Below are positions 25,086 to 34,002 of a DNA stretch of 64,000 nt, in pieces. Positions within the stretch are counted from its first letter, which is position 1; each line of letters opens with the position of its first letter. The translations under genes were made by a program, and so were the position numbers. Source of the stretch: Giardia muris (lineage: Eukaryota; Fornicata; Diplomonadida; Hexamitidae). The notes under the pieces are model-generated. The model made no database searches and was not told where the DNA came from. It was given only the letters and a program-made list of their open reading frames with translations. The stretch covers positions 930,001-994,000 of the forward strand of contig CM016927.1 of assembly GCA_006247105.1 (NCBI GenBank), read 5' to 3'.

Positions 25086-25502
25086 TTAACGGTACGACTT
25101 CTGGCGACGAGCACGAGCGCCACGGCCTCCGAACTTCTTCGCCTCGCAGCGGCGCGGATCGGAGACGATGAGCTGGCGGTCGTACTTGACGAACTTATCG
25201 CGGAGCTCCTGACGGCTCGCGTCATCTCCCATGTTGGCAAGGAAGGCGCGGGCGATCGCCTGACGAATCGCGTAGACCTGTGCGACGGGGCCTCCGCCCG
25301 AGACCTTGATCTTGATGTCGAGGGTCTTGCTTAGGTCGTCACCGACAATGAGAAGAGGCTCGCCGGTCTTGTGGCGGAGGATCTCGGGCCTGATGTTGGC
25401 GAGGGGAATGTTGTTCACGACGATCTCCCCCTTCCCGGGAGCGTACTCCGCGACCGCGACGGCATTCTTCTTCTTGCCCTGGACGATAGAGGACTTTGAC
25501 AT
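25086..25502 (-). CDS. RPS16: Ribosomal protein uS9 (S16)
   Basis: A 138-residue 40S protein. VQGKKKNAVAVAEYAPGKGE, LANIRPEILRHKTGEPLLIV, IKVSGGGPVAQVYAIRQAIA and the C-terminal DPRRCEAKKFGGRGARARRQ then KSYR are the uS9 signature, ending in the conserved Tyr-Arg that contacts P-site tRNA. ATG at 25502. The TAA stop is followed by AGTAAAG 15 bases on. The upstream sequence next to the start contains GATTTAGGGGATCGTG. Confidence 0.97.
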   Translation of the reverse strand: MSKSSIVQGKKKNAVAVAEYAPGKGEIVVNNIPLANIRPEILRHKTGEPLLIVGDDLSKTLDIKIKVSGGGPVAQVYAIRQAIARAFLANMGDDASRQELRDKFVKYDRQLIVSDPRRCEAKKFGGRGARARRQKSYR

Positions 25503-25668
25503 TCACGATCCCCTAAATCATGTGTCCGAATGCAGATTTGAAATGGTTTCGCGGGGCTGGCGCGTCGGTGGCGTGGAAAGGGAATGGGATGGGCCAGTAC
25601 CAGTAACACCGACATATCACATCGTAATAGGTCTTCTGTGAGGATGAGGGACTTTGATTGGAAGCTAA
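25503..25668. promoter_or_regulatory. Divergent intergenic region (uS9 / ubiquitin protease)
   Basis: A 166-base spacer. On the uS9 side it carries ATTTAGGGGATC (minus strand, within 25504-25519), comparable with the G-run elements near the P1 and eL33/uS15 starts. Near the plus start it ends in GGAAGCTAA. Confidence 0.5.
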
Positions 25669-28600
25669 ATGCTTTCCCGAGACCAGCTGATCGTAACCTG
25701 CGGGCATTGCGAAAGCACGTTCGGACACCTCCTCGACGTCCTGACGGAGCTGCAGGCCCGACGGCCGCTCACTCAGGCGCGTTGCGACGCCGCGAACTGC
25801 GACATCGCCCAACGCCGGAAGCTATGGGTCTGCTGCACATGCGGGAAGATCTATTGCGGGGAAGAGGAGCATGCACATACGGGGCAGCACTTTGAGGCCG
25901 AATCTCATTGTCTCTTCTTCTGCCTCCAGAAGCACCGGCTCTGGTGCTATCGCTGCTATATCTATAAGGATACTGCCGAGTCTCAGGCCTTGATCCGTGG
26001 CTTGATCAAGGAGGCCCAGGACGCCGCCAAGAAACTCCGTACGGTGAGCTCCGCGGCGACCTCTGTGAGTGGTTCGACAACGGTCAACACCCCAACTTCA
26101 AAGGCGTTCAAGTCGGAACCGGTGGGCCTTAGCCTTGGAGCTCCCGTTAATCTCAACCGTCAACCAGCATTAAAGCAAACGATACGATCTCGAAGCTTGG
26201 GAGTCGTATTGTCAAGTGCAGAGCTTCCGGCCACGACAACGGAGATCACAATCCTAGGTGACGAGGGCCAGAGGACCATTGGAGCCGGAAGGATTCGACA
26301 GGCCGCCTTTTCCGTCATCCCTCTCGTCAACCATGCCAATATTTGCTATATGAACGCCCTCCTACAGGTCCTTGCGCACCTCCCAGTCTTCGCAGGGTAC
26401 TTCGCGGCCATGTATGCGCTCCTCGTGAATTTTGACACCGGCTGCTATGCCTTCTTGCTTCAGACCTTCACGGCTATCATGGCAGCTCTCCAAGGGAATA
26501 CCGAGTACCTGGCGCCTTTGACTGGCCCGTTGCCCTCCGACACCCCCGTACGCCTCAGTAGTGAGGCGTTCACCATAGCGTTCTTGAGTCAGATGTCGGG
26601 ATGTATCGTTGGAGATCAACAAGATGCTCACGAGATGCAGATTGGTCTCCTGAACCTCCTCGGGGACGCGTTGCGACAGCTCCGAAGGCCGCGCGCGTGC
26701 CCGAACATGTTTTCCTACATTGCCAGTTGTCAGACGACGAACCGAAGAGTGGCGTATGCTCCTTTTGGTGGTATTGGCCTTGTTACTAGCTTGGAGCCCT
26801 TCATCGCTCGCTCAAACGAACGCGGCGAGATCTGTACATCCGAGCTCATCAGTATGCACATGCAATCGGAAACTCGCTGGTTTCTGGAAGGAAGTCAAAC
26901 GAGCCTTGCTGCGAGCTTGTCGGTGAGCACTAATTCCACTCGTGGCAATGCTGTCGGCCAAAGTGCAATCGCCGAGGCCGTGGTTGACACCCTTCAGACG
27001 ACGTCGCCGCACTTCTCGGACTCATTTGAACAGGCGATTGCGATGGCACCGAGTATTGTCTACCAGAAGGATCGGAATCGTGTGGCCAACCTAGCAGAGC
27101 TTTGCTCGCAGCTACGGGCTCATTGCAATATTCCATTAGGAGCCTCTTCAAACCTCGTTCCACGCCTATTCCGAGGCACTCTGGTGCACCTCTTTGTCTG
27201 TCCGGAGTGCAAAACGACATATCAGCTTTCCGAGTCCTTCTTTGACCTGCCCCTAGTTTATCAGCCCCGAACGACGTTACAGGCAATGCTTCAAGACAGC
27301 TTCGGTAAAGATTTTCGGCAAGTGACCTGTAACGCTTGTCATCGTTCCGTGAAGTACGAGGTGCGAACATACCTCTACCACTGCCCCCCTATTTTGGTCA
27401 CCCTTTTCAAGAGGTACAACCGTGACGATGTGGATAAGGACCGATCGGGCCAACTGTCTCCGGAAGGCTTCCACGCCTTAGATCTCGCGCCGTTCTTAAT
27501 GGACTCGAGCCCGCACACGACGTATGAGAGCGTGGTGGAGCAGGATGTCTCCGGAGACTTCTCCCCGGTCCAGTTTGTGACCAAGCACATCGTATACCAG
27601 CTCGTCCGGAAGCTGGCGCATGAGCTCACGATAATGATCTACACACACGCCCTTCCACATGACATCCCGGAGCTGGTCGCAGCGCTCGAGTATTTGCAGT
27701 ACTCACTTGAGCATTATCAGATAGCCGCTCTCAACCCCAGCAGCTCCCAGTTGCTTCACGATCATTATCTGCGCTTCTCAACGGAACCGCGGTCTCCAGT
27801 ACCACCCTTGAGCGCCCTCAATGTCCTCTCCTTCACAATTATCAATCTATCCGCATACATGTTCAATGCCCTCTTCTCCACACTATACCTAGTGATGACT
27901 GATAGGCAGGACGACCTCCTGCGTGTTCTGACTAGCCATGGGTCGTCTCTCGCCCTTCCGAAGGCGTTGGACTCGAAGACAGACCCTATCCATACCATTC
28001 TTTGGCTTCTGATCATCGATGTCAAGACTATCGTCCCACGGATGTTTCTGGAGCGCGTGCCGCAGAACCAAGGCTTTGCCGCCGCTGAGCATGCCATCCA
28101 ACAAAGCTCCTCCTACCTTTTGGCCGGCTCTTTGAACCATGAAGCCTTGGATAACTTGAAGCATTACAAGCTGCTTTCGAACGTCGACGCCTTACAGGCT
28201 GGGCCCCCAACCTACCTCCTCTCGTCCTTTGTTGTCCACACCAATGGGAACCATTACATAGCTTACGTGCGTGGCCCCTCGAAGAAGCAAGAGAGTGCGA
28301 CTTCGGAGACCGACCCCACCTCCCAGGAGGATATCTGGTACTGTCTGAACGACGACAAGGTTACGACCGTCAATAATCCTCCCGTCCAGGACGCATACCT
28401 CGCCTATTATACGCAGCTCTCGAACCCGGTAGCAAACTATTTGATGATGTTTATGGTGGCTCAGCTGAACCGTGCGGCGCGTGGCCAAAGAGTCGACCCC
28501 GAGCTTGAGACAAAGCTGACCTCCTTTTTCCTCATTCGTGATCGCATGTTAAGATTACTACGGGGATTCCTTCGAGACCCATTGCAATTGGAGTATGGCA

Positions 28601-29247
28601 CCATCGCCCCCCGTCAAACCTGGCTGGTCCCTGGTGACTTCATATATTTCTTACATGCACGGGTATGGCCATTATCAGTCGATCCCCCCTTTGGCCAGGA
28701 CCGTCTCTGGAAATGTATGCCCCTGCAGCCGGCACAAGTGGCACGTGCATATACCGTCCCCGGGAACTTCTATTATTGCCTTTCCGCAGTCTTCGGCGGC
28801 GACCTTTGTGACTTCATCTTACTCGAGGCTGGAACCGCGTTAGCGACACGAACCCTACTGGGTGCGGGGGTGATCTTAGGCCTGACACGGGCCAACCGCG
28901 GGATCGATACACGAGAGGAAGAACGAAGCTTATATGCAGACCTGTTGGGTTACACTGGGAGCGATGATGCCGACCATGTCGTCTGCACTCAATGGCTTGC
29001 GCAATGGGCGAAGTACCTCTTTGAGAATGAGTCCCGGCCTATTGAGTTCACCACTCGTGGATTACATGCGGGTCCAGAAGAGGTCCTAGTCGTCATTCCT
29101 CGTCCGGGCTTGAAACGCCATGTGGACTACGAGTTAGCTCCTGCGCACGTCTGGGCGCGGCTCTCCGCCCTGTACCCGATGCGCACCGCCTGCGAGATAT
29201 TATACCGCGACCTACCATTAACGACGGAGGAAAATGTCGCAGATTGA
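25669..29247 (+). CDS. ZnF-UBP ubiquitin-specific protease (USP)
   Basis: A 1192-residue deubiquitinase. The N-terminal ~110 residues hold a ZnF-UBP domain (VTCGHC; WVCCTCGKIYCGEEEHAHTG; HRLWCYRCYIYK). The Cys box is LVNHANICYMNALLQVLAHL with nucleophile Cys226. Zinc-finger pairs FVCPEC and VTCNAC form the fingers. The His box GNHYIAYVRG has His862, and the final Asn/Asp block is WYCLNDDKVTTV (Asn894/Asp895). All catalytic residues are present. About 290 extra residues follow the USP fold without a recognised domain. The protein removes ubiquitin; ZnF-UBP domains bind the free ubiquitin C-terminus. Its last 14 bases overlap the start of the transporter gene. Confidence 0.93.
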   Translation: MLSRDQLIVTCGHCESTFGHLLDVLTELQARRPLTQARCDAANCDIAQRRKLWVCCTCGKIYCGEEEHAHTGQHFEAESHCLFFCLQKHRLWCYRCYIYKDTAESQALIRGLIKEAQDAAKKLRTVSSAATSVSGSTTVNTPTSKAFKSEPVGLSLGAPVNLNRQPALKQTIRSRSLGVVLSSAELPATTTEITILGDEGQRTIGAGRIRQAAFSVIPLVNHANICYMNALLQVLAHLPVFAGYFAAMYALLVNFDTGCYAFLLQTFTAIMAALQGNTEYLAPLTGPLPSDTPVRLSSEAFTIAFLSQMSGCIVGDQQDAHEMQIGLLNLLGDALRQLRRPRACPNMFSYIASCQTTNRRVAYAPFGGIGLVTSLEPFIARSNERGEICTSELISMHMQSETRWFLEGSQTSLAASLSVSTNSTRGNAVGQSAIAEAVVDTLQTTSPHFSDSFEQAIAMAPSIVYQKDRNRVANLAELCSQLRAHCNIPLGASSNLVPRLFRGTLVHLFVCPECKTTYQLSESFFDLPLVYQPRTTLQAMLQDSFGKDFRQVTCNACHRSVKYEVRTYLYHCPPILVTLFKRYNRDDVDKDRSGQLSPEGFHALDLAPFLMDSSPHTTYESVVEQDVSGDFSPVQFVTKHIVYQLVRKLAHELTIMIYTHALPHDIPELVAALEYLQYSLEHYQIAALNPSSSQLLHDHYLRFSTEPRSPVPPLSALNVLSFTIINLSAYMFNALFSTLYLVMTDRQDDLLRVLTSHGSSLALPKALDSKTDPIHTILWLLIIDVKTIVPRMFLERVPQNQGFAAAEHAIQQSSSYLLAGSLNHEALDNLKHYKLLSNVDALQAGPPTYLLSSFVVHTNGNHYIAYVRGPSKKQESATSETDPTSQEDIWYCLNDDKVTTVNNPPVQDAYLAYYTQLSNPVANYLMMFMVAQLNRAARGQRVDPELETKLTSFFLIRDRMLRLLRGFLRDPLQLEYGTIAPRQTWLVPGDFIYFLHARVWPLSVDPPFGQDRLWKCMPLQPAQVARAYTVPGNFYYCLSAVFGGDLCDFILLEAGTALATRTLLGAGVILGLTRANRGIDTREEERSLYADLLGYTGSDDADHVVCTQWLAQWAKYLFENESRPIEFTTRGLHAGPEEVLVVIPRPGLKRHVDYELAPAHVWARLSALYPMRTACEILYRDLPLTTEENVAD

Positions 29248-30502
29248 GTCCGAGACCGCCGACTCGCCTCCCCTTCAAGCGCCTGAGGTCGATGCCTCCG
29301 CGGTAGAGGGCACCGCTTCGATAGGGACCGCCTCCTTCAACCTCGCCAACACCGTTTTAGGCGCCGGAATTCTCACCCTCCCATACTCGATGATGAAGTG
29401 CGGATGGGGTCTAGGCTTGCTCTTCCTTGCGCTCGTCGGGGCGTCGTCAGCGCTCTCCTTTATCCTTCTCACCATCAGTTCCCAATATACCCAGGCGTTC
29501 CGTTACCGTACGATCGCACAGAAGCTGTATGGGCCTGTGGTGAGTCAAATCATTGCGGTTCTAGTCCTGATCTACACGTTCGGGACTACGGGGTCGTATT
29601 GCATCGTCATTCGCGATAACATGTTCTGGTGGGCGGAACGGACACCGAGGAACGATCTCTATAAGAAGCTGCTCCTGTGGGGCTTCATGCTCTTCATCAT
29701 TCTCCCACTCTCGCTGCTCCCACGGATCGACTTCTTGAACTTCACGTCCCTCATCGCCCTTGTCAGTATCTTCTATGTCATCTGCGTCGTCGCTGCCTTC
29801 TACTTCATTACTAATTTTGACCCGACTCAGCACTTGGCCAAAGGGCCTCCGGTGCTGTTCAACTTCTCGGTCGATGCCTTCACCGCCTTCCCTCTTTTGA
29901 CCACGGCTTTTTGCGGCCATTACAATTCTCTAAACATCTACCAGGAGCTTCGTGGTCGTAGCGTCAGGCGTATGAGCGTTGTCGTGTGGATAACGGTTCT
30001 CGTCTCCTCGGCCTTCAACGTCGCAATGGCTCTCTTCGGATACTTCACCTTCACCGATACGCTCGACTCGGACATCCTCAGGAACGTGGCCGAGATCCCA
30101 GGGGCGTCGGTCTTCTTCTCTATTGCCAATGGTGCCATGATCGTTGTTCTTCTGTTCTCTTACCCTCTCCTCAGCTTCGGAGCCAAGGGGACGGTCGAGT
30201 CGATGATTTTCCGCCCGGGGACGAAGGTTCCGTACAAATGGGGTGCGCTCATCACCCTATTCAACGTATTGCTCCCAGCACTCGTCGCAACCTTCATCGA
30301 CAGCATTAGCGTCATCCTCTCGTTCACCAGCAGCCTGTGCGGTGCCCCAATGGTCTTCATCATCCCGGGCTTCTTCGGGTTGACGGTATTGCGAAAATCG
30401 CGAGGCCCAACATATCTGGTGGTGTTGAGTGTCATCTTGATCGCCCTGGGCTTCGTCTACATGGTATCTGGCTTCGCGGCTGCAATCTACGGTGTCATCT
30501 GA
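29234..30502 (+). CDS. Amino-acid/auxin permease family transporter (SLC38-like)
   Basis: A 422-residue membrane protein with about 11 TM segments. The first TM block, TASFNLANTVLGAGILTLPY, is the AAAP/SLC38 signature (N..(N)..(G).GIL.(L)P(Y/F)), and the middle blocks FPLLTTAFCGHYNSLNIYQE and FSYPLLSFGAKGTVESMIF also follow the family. The N-terminal 30 residues are acidic and cytosolic. It probably imports neutral amino acids. The ATG at 29234, preceded by GGAGGAAA, lies inside the end of the protease gene in another frame (14-base overlap), so its promoter is within that gene's coding sequence. Confidence 0.9.
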   Translation: MSQIESETADSPPLQAPEVDASAVEGTASIGTASFNLANTVLGAGILTLPYSMMKCGWGLGLLFLALVGASSALSFILLTISSQYTQAFRYRTIAQKLYGPVVSQIIAVLVLIYTFGTTGSYCIVIRDNMFWWAERTPRNDLYKKLLLWGFMLFIILPLSLLPRIDFLNFTSLIALVSIFYVICVVAAFYFITNFDPTQHLAKGPPVLFNFSVDAFTAFPLLTTAFCGHYNSLNIYQELRGRSVRRMSVVVWITVLVSSAFNVAMALFGYFTFTDTLDSDILRNVAEIPGASVFFSIANGAMIVVLLFSYPLLSFGAKGTVESMIFRPGTKVPYKWGALITLFNVLLPALVATFIDSISVILSFTSSLCGAPMVFIIPGFFGLTVLRKSRGPTYLVVLSVILIALGFVYMVSGFAAAIYGVI

Positions 30503-30663
30503 GTGTCTTTTGGGCTTGGGTTCCTGTCCTCGTGATGGGACTGGATTGAAATTGGAGAGGGAAGAAAAACAGTCCCAGCCTAAGCGCTCTTTTTGATTCA
30601 CTCTTAGACCAACGTGTCACCACGCAAGGCTAAGCAGGCGGTTCTTCGTATTGTCTAGAAGCC
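30503..30663. other. Convergent 3' intergenic spacer
   Basis: A spacer of 161 bases between convergent stops. It has an A-rich patch GGGAAGAAAAACAG but no coding frame with a start, no tRNA and no clear polyadenylation consensus. Confidence 0.5.
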
Positions 30664-31599
30664 TCATAGGCGTCTCCCTTTCCCTGTGAACTTTTTCTTG
30701 TTGAGTTCGCTGGCAACGTTGAAGCCGGAATCATCGGGGAGGTCGGATAGGGCGTCAAGCTCGCTTCTGGATGAGGTGGCAGCCGGTTTCATGTCAGACA
30801 ACCTCTGTGATAGATCAGTACGCATGACGGCTTGGGCCGGTGGCGGGAGAGGTGGTGCGGACGTATCGAGAGATGTTATGGTACGCTTTTTATCTCCTAG
30901 TGACCTTCCCCCAACAAAGCCGGCATCCTCACAGGCCTTTTTCAGTAACTCCTCGCGCTTCTTCAACTCGTATTGCTGCTTGAGGGTCTCCGCGTAGTCC
31001 GAATACCCGACAGGCTCGGCAAAGTCGACGGTGACATTAGTGTTGATCAGAGAGACCGCCGGATCAGGTTTCGTCTCAAGGATCTTGATATCATACCCCT
31101 TCCCCCCATAATGGAAGCGTAGGTATTGCCCCTGCATGACACAGCTGAAGTTAGGAAGGAGCTCTGTAAGAACCTCGTCATGGTTCGGGATATCGAGGAA
31201 CTCGACCGATTGGGGCTGAATCTTCATGAAGGTCCCAAGCTTAAGGTCAACAGAGGCCAGGACGACGGAATCTCCGGGGCGAATATCACAGTACTCCATG
31301 ATCCAACGGGGTGCGTAAACCAGGGATTCGTTCCCGGAGAAATCAAATACCCCGCAATGGACGACGATCTTCCGGGCAGGACAGTGAATTCGGAAGTGGG
31401 CACATGCGCCATCCTTCAGAATGTTTCGGTCGATGAGCTTTGATAGGATCTCCGTCCCAAGGATTAGCTTCCCCCCGTTCTCGAAGGCCTCGCGGTTGGC
31501 GATCTTGATCTCCTTCGAGTCACCTACCGTGTAGACCTCGGCGAACTGAAGACCCATCTGGATCCGATGGGTGGGATTGCCTCTGATCGATGCTCTCAT
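30664..31599 (-). CDS. UFD1: UFD1 (Cdc48/p97 cofactor)
   Basis: A 311-residue protein; the start chosen is ATG 31599 in the context GGAATAAAATG, although the frame is open further upstream. The double-psi barrel region is clear: GGKLILGTEILSKLIDRNIL, FRIHCPARKIVVHCGVFDF (beta strands), YAPRWIMEYCDIRPGDSVVL and VDLKLGTFMKIQPQSVEFLD then IPNHDEVLTELLPNFSCV. These match UFD1 (P.WMM..L.l..g..v.v....lp.g.f.klqP.s.dFldi.n.kavLE..Lr.f..L). UFD1 with Npl4 and Cdc48 extracts ubiquitinated proteins, including in ERAD. The C-terminal 100 residues are disordered. Its start lies 10 bases from the divergent GDSL gene. Confidence 0.92.
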   Translation of the reverse strand: MRASIRGNPTHRIQMGLQFAEVYTVGDSKEIKIANREAFENGGKLILGTEILSKLIDRNILKDGACAHFRIHCPARKIVVHCGVFDFSGNESLVYAPRWIMEYCDIRPGDSVVLASVDLKLGTFMKIQPQSVEFLDIPNHDEVLTELLPNFSCVMQGQYLRFHYGGKGYDIKILETKPDPAVSLINTNVTVDFAEPVGYSDYAETLKQQYELKKREELLKKACEDAGFVGGRSLGDKKRTITSLDTSAPPLPPPAQAVMRTDLSQRLSDMKPAATSSRSELDALSDLPDDSGFNVASELNKKKFTGKGRRL

Positions 31600-31609
31600 T
31601 TTATTCCTG
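31600..31609. promoter_or_regulatory. 10-bp spacer between divergent start codons (UFD1 / GDSL)
   Basis: Only TTTATTCCTG separates the two initiator ATGs. The A/T-rich bases could serve as initiator for UFD1; other promoter elements must lie within the opposing coding sequences. Confidence 0.6.
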
Positions 31610-32317
31610 ATGGATTCGGTCTCACTTCTCCTCCCGCCCCCTCGCATCGTCTGCATCGGCGACTCGCTCTCCCAGTACGGCTGGAGCGTCGCCGAGGGCG
31701 GCTTTGCAGGGCTCCTCGCCGAGGCGTATTCCCCGCGTGCAGACGTCATCGGGCGTGGGATGAGCGGGTTTACCAGTCGGATGCTGCTACATTACCTTCA
31801 GAACGGGCCGATCGGAGAGGTCTTGGACTGCTCCCGTGGTAGGACGCGGATCCTATATGTTACTTTGTGCATTGGCGCCAATGACGCCTCGATAGGTCCC
31901 GTGAATCCGGCACAGTACGTTCCTATCGAGGAGTATCGTGAAAACCTGCGTGGGATCGTTGGGGCCATAACAAGGTTCGGGATTCCGAATAACAGGATCA
32001 TCGTTATCCCACCTCCACCCATAGATCCCAATGGAACACCCTTCTTGACCAAGGCTGGAAAGACAACCGAATTGACAGAGCAATACGCCCGGGCATGTCT
32101 CGAGGAGGCGGAGGCGCTAGGAACTCGCGTCACGGACATACGCCTATTTCGTACGGCAGAAGATATCTGGGTAGATGGCCTTCACCTCAACAAGATGGGA
32201 AACTTCCTGATGTACCGCTCGATCATGTCTGCATGCGGCGCCGAGCTCTGCCCAGAGATGGTACCCTATCCATGGCCGCATTGGACTGATTATCCAGAAA
32301 AGGCTATGGGACAGTAG
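31610..32317 (+). CDS. GDSL-family esterase (IAH1-like)
   Basis: A 235-residue SGNH hydrolase from ATG 31610; the frame upstream has no ATG. The block I motif PRIVCIGDSLSQYGW carries the nucleophile Ser in GDS; block III is CIGANDAS (GxND); block V is DGLHLNKMGN with the catalytic Asp and His. The size (about 240) and the GDSLSQ(Y/F)GW motif match isoamyl acetate-hydrolysing esterase IAH1. The substrate is probably a small acyl ester or lysolipid. The last 14 bases overlap the 3' end of the convergent METTL25-like gene. Confidence 0.9.
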   Translation: MDSVSLLLPPPRIVCIGDSLSQYGWSVAEGGFAGLLAEAYSPRADVIGRGMSGFTSRMLLHYLQNGPIGEVLDCSRGRTRILYVTLCIGANDASIGPVNPAQYVPIEEYRENLRGIVGAITRFGIPNNRIIVIPPPPIDPNGTPFLTKAGKTTELTEQYARACLEEAEALGTRVTDIRLFRTAEDIWVDGLHLNKMGNFLMYRSIMSACGAELCPEMVPYPWPHWTDYPEKAMGQ

Positions 32318-33995
32318 TGCGCATCCCAAGGAGGCAGAACCCGCGTGCCGAGAGCTCTGTCATCACTGAGAAGCAGCCGGAATGAATCACACTCTCTTCT
32401 TCTTCAATGGTGGTGGAGTTCAACCAGGCCAAGCGATCCAATAGGATGAAGGTCTCGAAGACTTGTCCGACCAGCTTGCGGACCAAGTAATGAGCTCCCA
32501 TTTGCCAGCGGCGTGAGTGACAATGCTGGATACAAGCCAGGATGTCCTGCTCCCCCAAGTCATTGGCCCCAGCTGCAATGCTCTTCATCCACTCCATCAG
32601 ACTCCTATCTCCTTGGCGAGGCAACATACGCTTCGTCGAGTCCCGTAAGAGTCTGACTCGCATATATTCGACGGTAGCCCTACTCATGAAGGAGTCAAGA
32701 TCCTTAAGCGTTTGGGCTGGTGGGCAATTGAATCCGGAGCCGGCATAGTTGAGCAAAAGGCGTGGTGGGCCACCGGGATAGTGTGGAGGTTCGAGTTCAC
32801 GGTACTCCGGTCTATCAAATAGTAGACAAATCTCGCGCCCACCCTCCGTGCACGGGAAGTGCTCCGGTGTATGGATGTGGCCATAGCAGCAAGGAAACGT
32901 GATGGCGGTGGCGATATCCGCCTGCTGGAGCAACTGTAACGCTAGCCGGGATAGGCCTCCACAGGCATGCAGGCCGATGAGGCAATAGCTATTCGGTACT
33001 GTTTTGGCCGTGGTGCTCATAGTCACGAAGTGTGTGGTGCGCGGGAAGCAAGACCCTTGAATATTTGAACCACTGACATGTTCTTCACCCTTTGTCTCAA
33101 CCTCTAAAGCCGGAATAGCAGCAGCTTCTATTCTTGTCCCAGACACTGACGCATCTAAGCACAAAGGGGCGACTAGAAGCCGATTAAGGGCATCTTCTGG
33201 AAGAATCCCACGTCTGATCAGCGTTCTGGACCTAGAAACCAATCCCAGAAACTGTTTGACGCTTGCCTCGACGGCTATCACGGGCCTATCGAGTCCGAAC
33301 CTCTGGAAGAGGGAATAGTAGCCCTTCCCCGCCCCAAGGTCCAAGTCGATTAGAGACTCGTCATCCAATTGTGTTCCTGGATGAATTGCATCTCTAACAC
33401 GCTCAAGTGTTGCTATCTTCTGGTGGAAGTATTCACGCACGTATGGATCAACACCAGTCTTATCTAAAGAGATAAGTATGCTTTCGGCTAGTTTCGAACC
33501 CCCCATGATGACATCTGAGACCAAGGCGGTTAATAGGACCTCCAGCGCCTTATTTAACCTAGATTCTGCTAGAAGAAGTGGGACCCAAGGGAGTTCTGTC
33601 CTTCGAAGTGCGGTTCCAATCGCTTCGAGCTGCTTCCCACTCAAGGGTGATGTCCGTGGGAACGATAATGAATAGGCATCCTTCACGAATGCGCTTATTG
33701 CTGGAAACTCGACCAGATGCTTCAGCATACCCTGTTCAAGCTCCAGGATCATCTGGAATACCTCGGGCTTCCGTACCAGCTCGTCGATATCCTTCTCCCA
33801 CTCCTGTGGAAAGAGACTCCCACGGTCGTGTGCATACAGATTAGCACAGAATCCTAAAGACAATCGCCCATATGTCTCCAGAAACGCGCGGAGCCTTTTG
33901 CAATACCCCTCGTAGAAGATCTGGTACTCGGCCCGCGTGAGGACGTGAAGCTCCGGCGGTGAGTACCGTGGAAGGACTGTACAGATGCATGCCAT
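32304..33995 (-). CDS. METTL25 / RRNAD1-type methyltransferase-like protein
   Basis: A 563-residue protein. The SAM-binding glycine loop is LIDLDLGAGKGYYSLFQRFG near residue 220, followed by VIAVEASVKQFLGL. The family-specific SYCLIGLHACGGLSRLALQL and CCYGH block (FPCCYGHIH) correspond to the METTL25 motifs (GLHtCGdLs...; gCCYh.lt). The C-terminal VEYMRVRLLRDSTKRMLPRQ also fits. The family's substrate is poorly defined. The N-terminal 200 residues are helical. It starts at ATG 33995, seven bases from the divergent gene at 34003, and its 3' end overlaps the GDSL gene. Confidence 0.75.
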   Translation of the reverse strand: MACICTVLPRYSPPELHVLTRAEYQIFYEGYCKRLRAFLETYGRLSLGFCANLYAHDRGSLFPQEWEKDIDELVRKPEVFQMILELEQGMLKHLVEFPAISAFVKDAYSLSFPRTSPLSGKQLEAIGTALRRTELPWVPLLLAESRLNKALEVLLTALVSDVIMGGSKLAESILISLDKTGVDPYVREYFHQKIATLERVRDAIHPGTQLDDESLIDLDLGAGKGYYSLFQRFGLDRPVIAVEASVKQFLGLVSRSRTLIRRGILPEDALNRLLVAPLCLDASVSGTRIEAAAIPALEVETKGEEHVSGSNIQGSCFPRTTHFVTMSTTAKTVPNSYCLIGLHACGGLSRLALQLLQQADIATAITFPCCYGHIHTPEHFPCTEGGREICLLFDRPEYRELEPPHYPGGPPRLLLNYAGSGFNCPPAQTLKDLDSFMSRATVEYMRVRLLRDSTKRMLPRQGDRSLMEWMKSIAAGANDLGEQDILACIQHCHSRRWQMGAHYLVRKLVGQVFETFILLDRLAWLNSTTIEEEESVIHSGCFSVMTELSARGFCLLGMRTTVP

Positions 33996-34002
33996 TCTTT
34001 AA
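33996..34002. promoter_or_regulatory. 7-bp spacer between divergent start codons
   Basis: TCTTTAA is the only sequence between the ATG at 33995 (minus) and the ATG at 34003 (plus). Both genes therefore have initiator-like A/T bases in common and must take any further promoter sequence from each other's coding region. Confidence 0.65.

Noticed and set aside
33485..33510. GTTTCGAACC resembling a tRNA T-arm
   Set aside because: It is inside the METTL25-like coding sequence with no cloverleaf around it.
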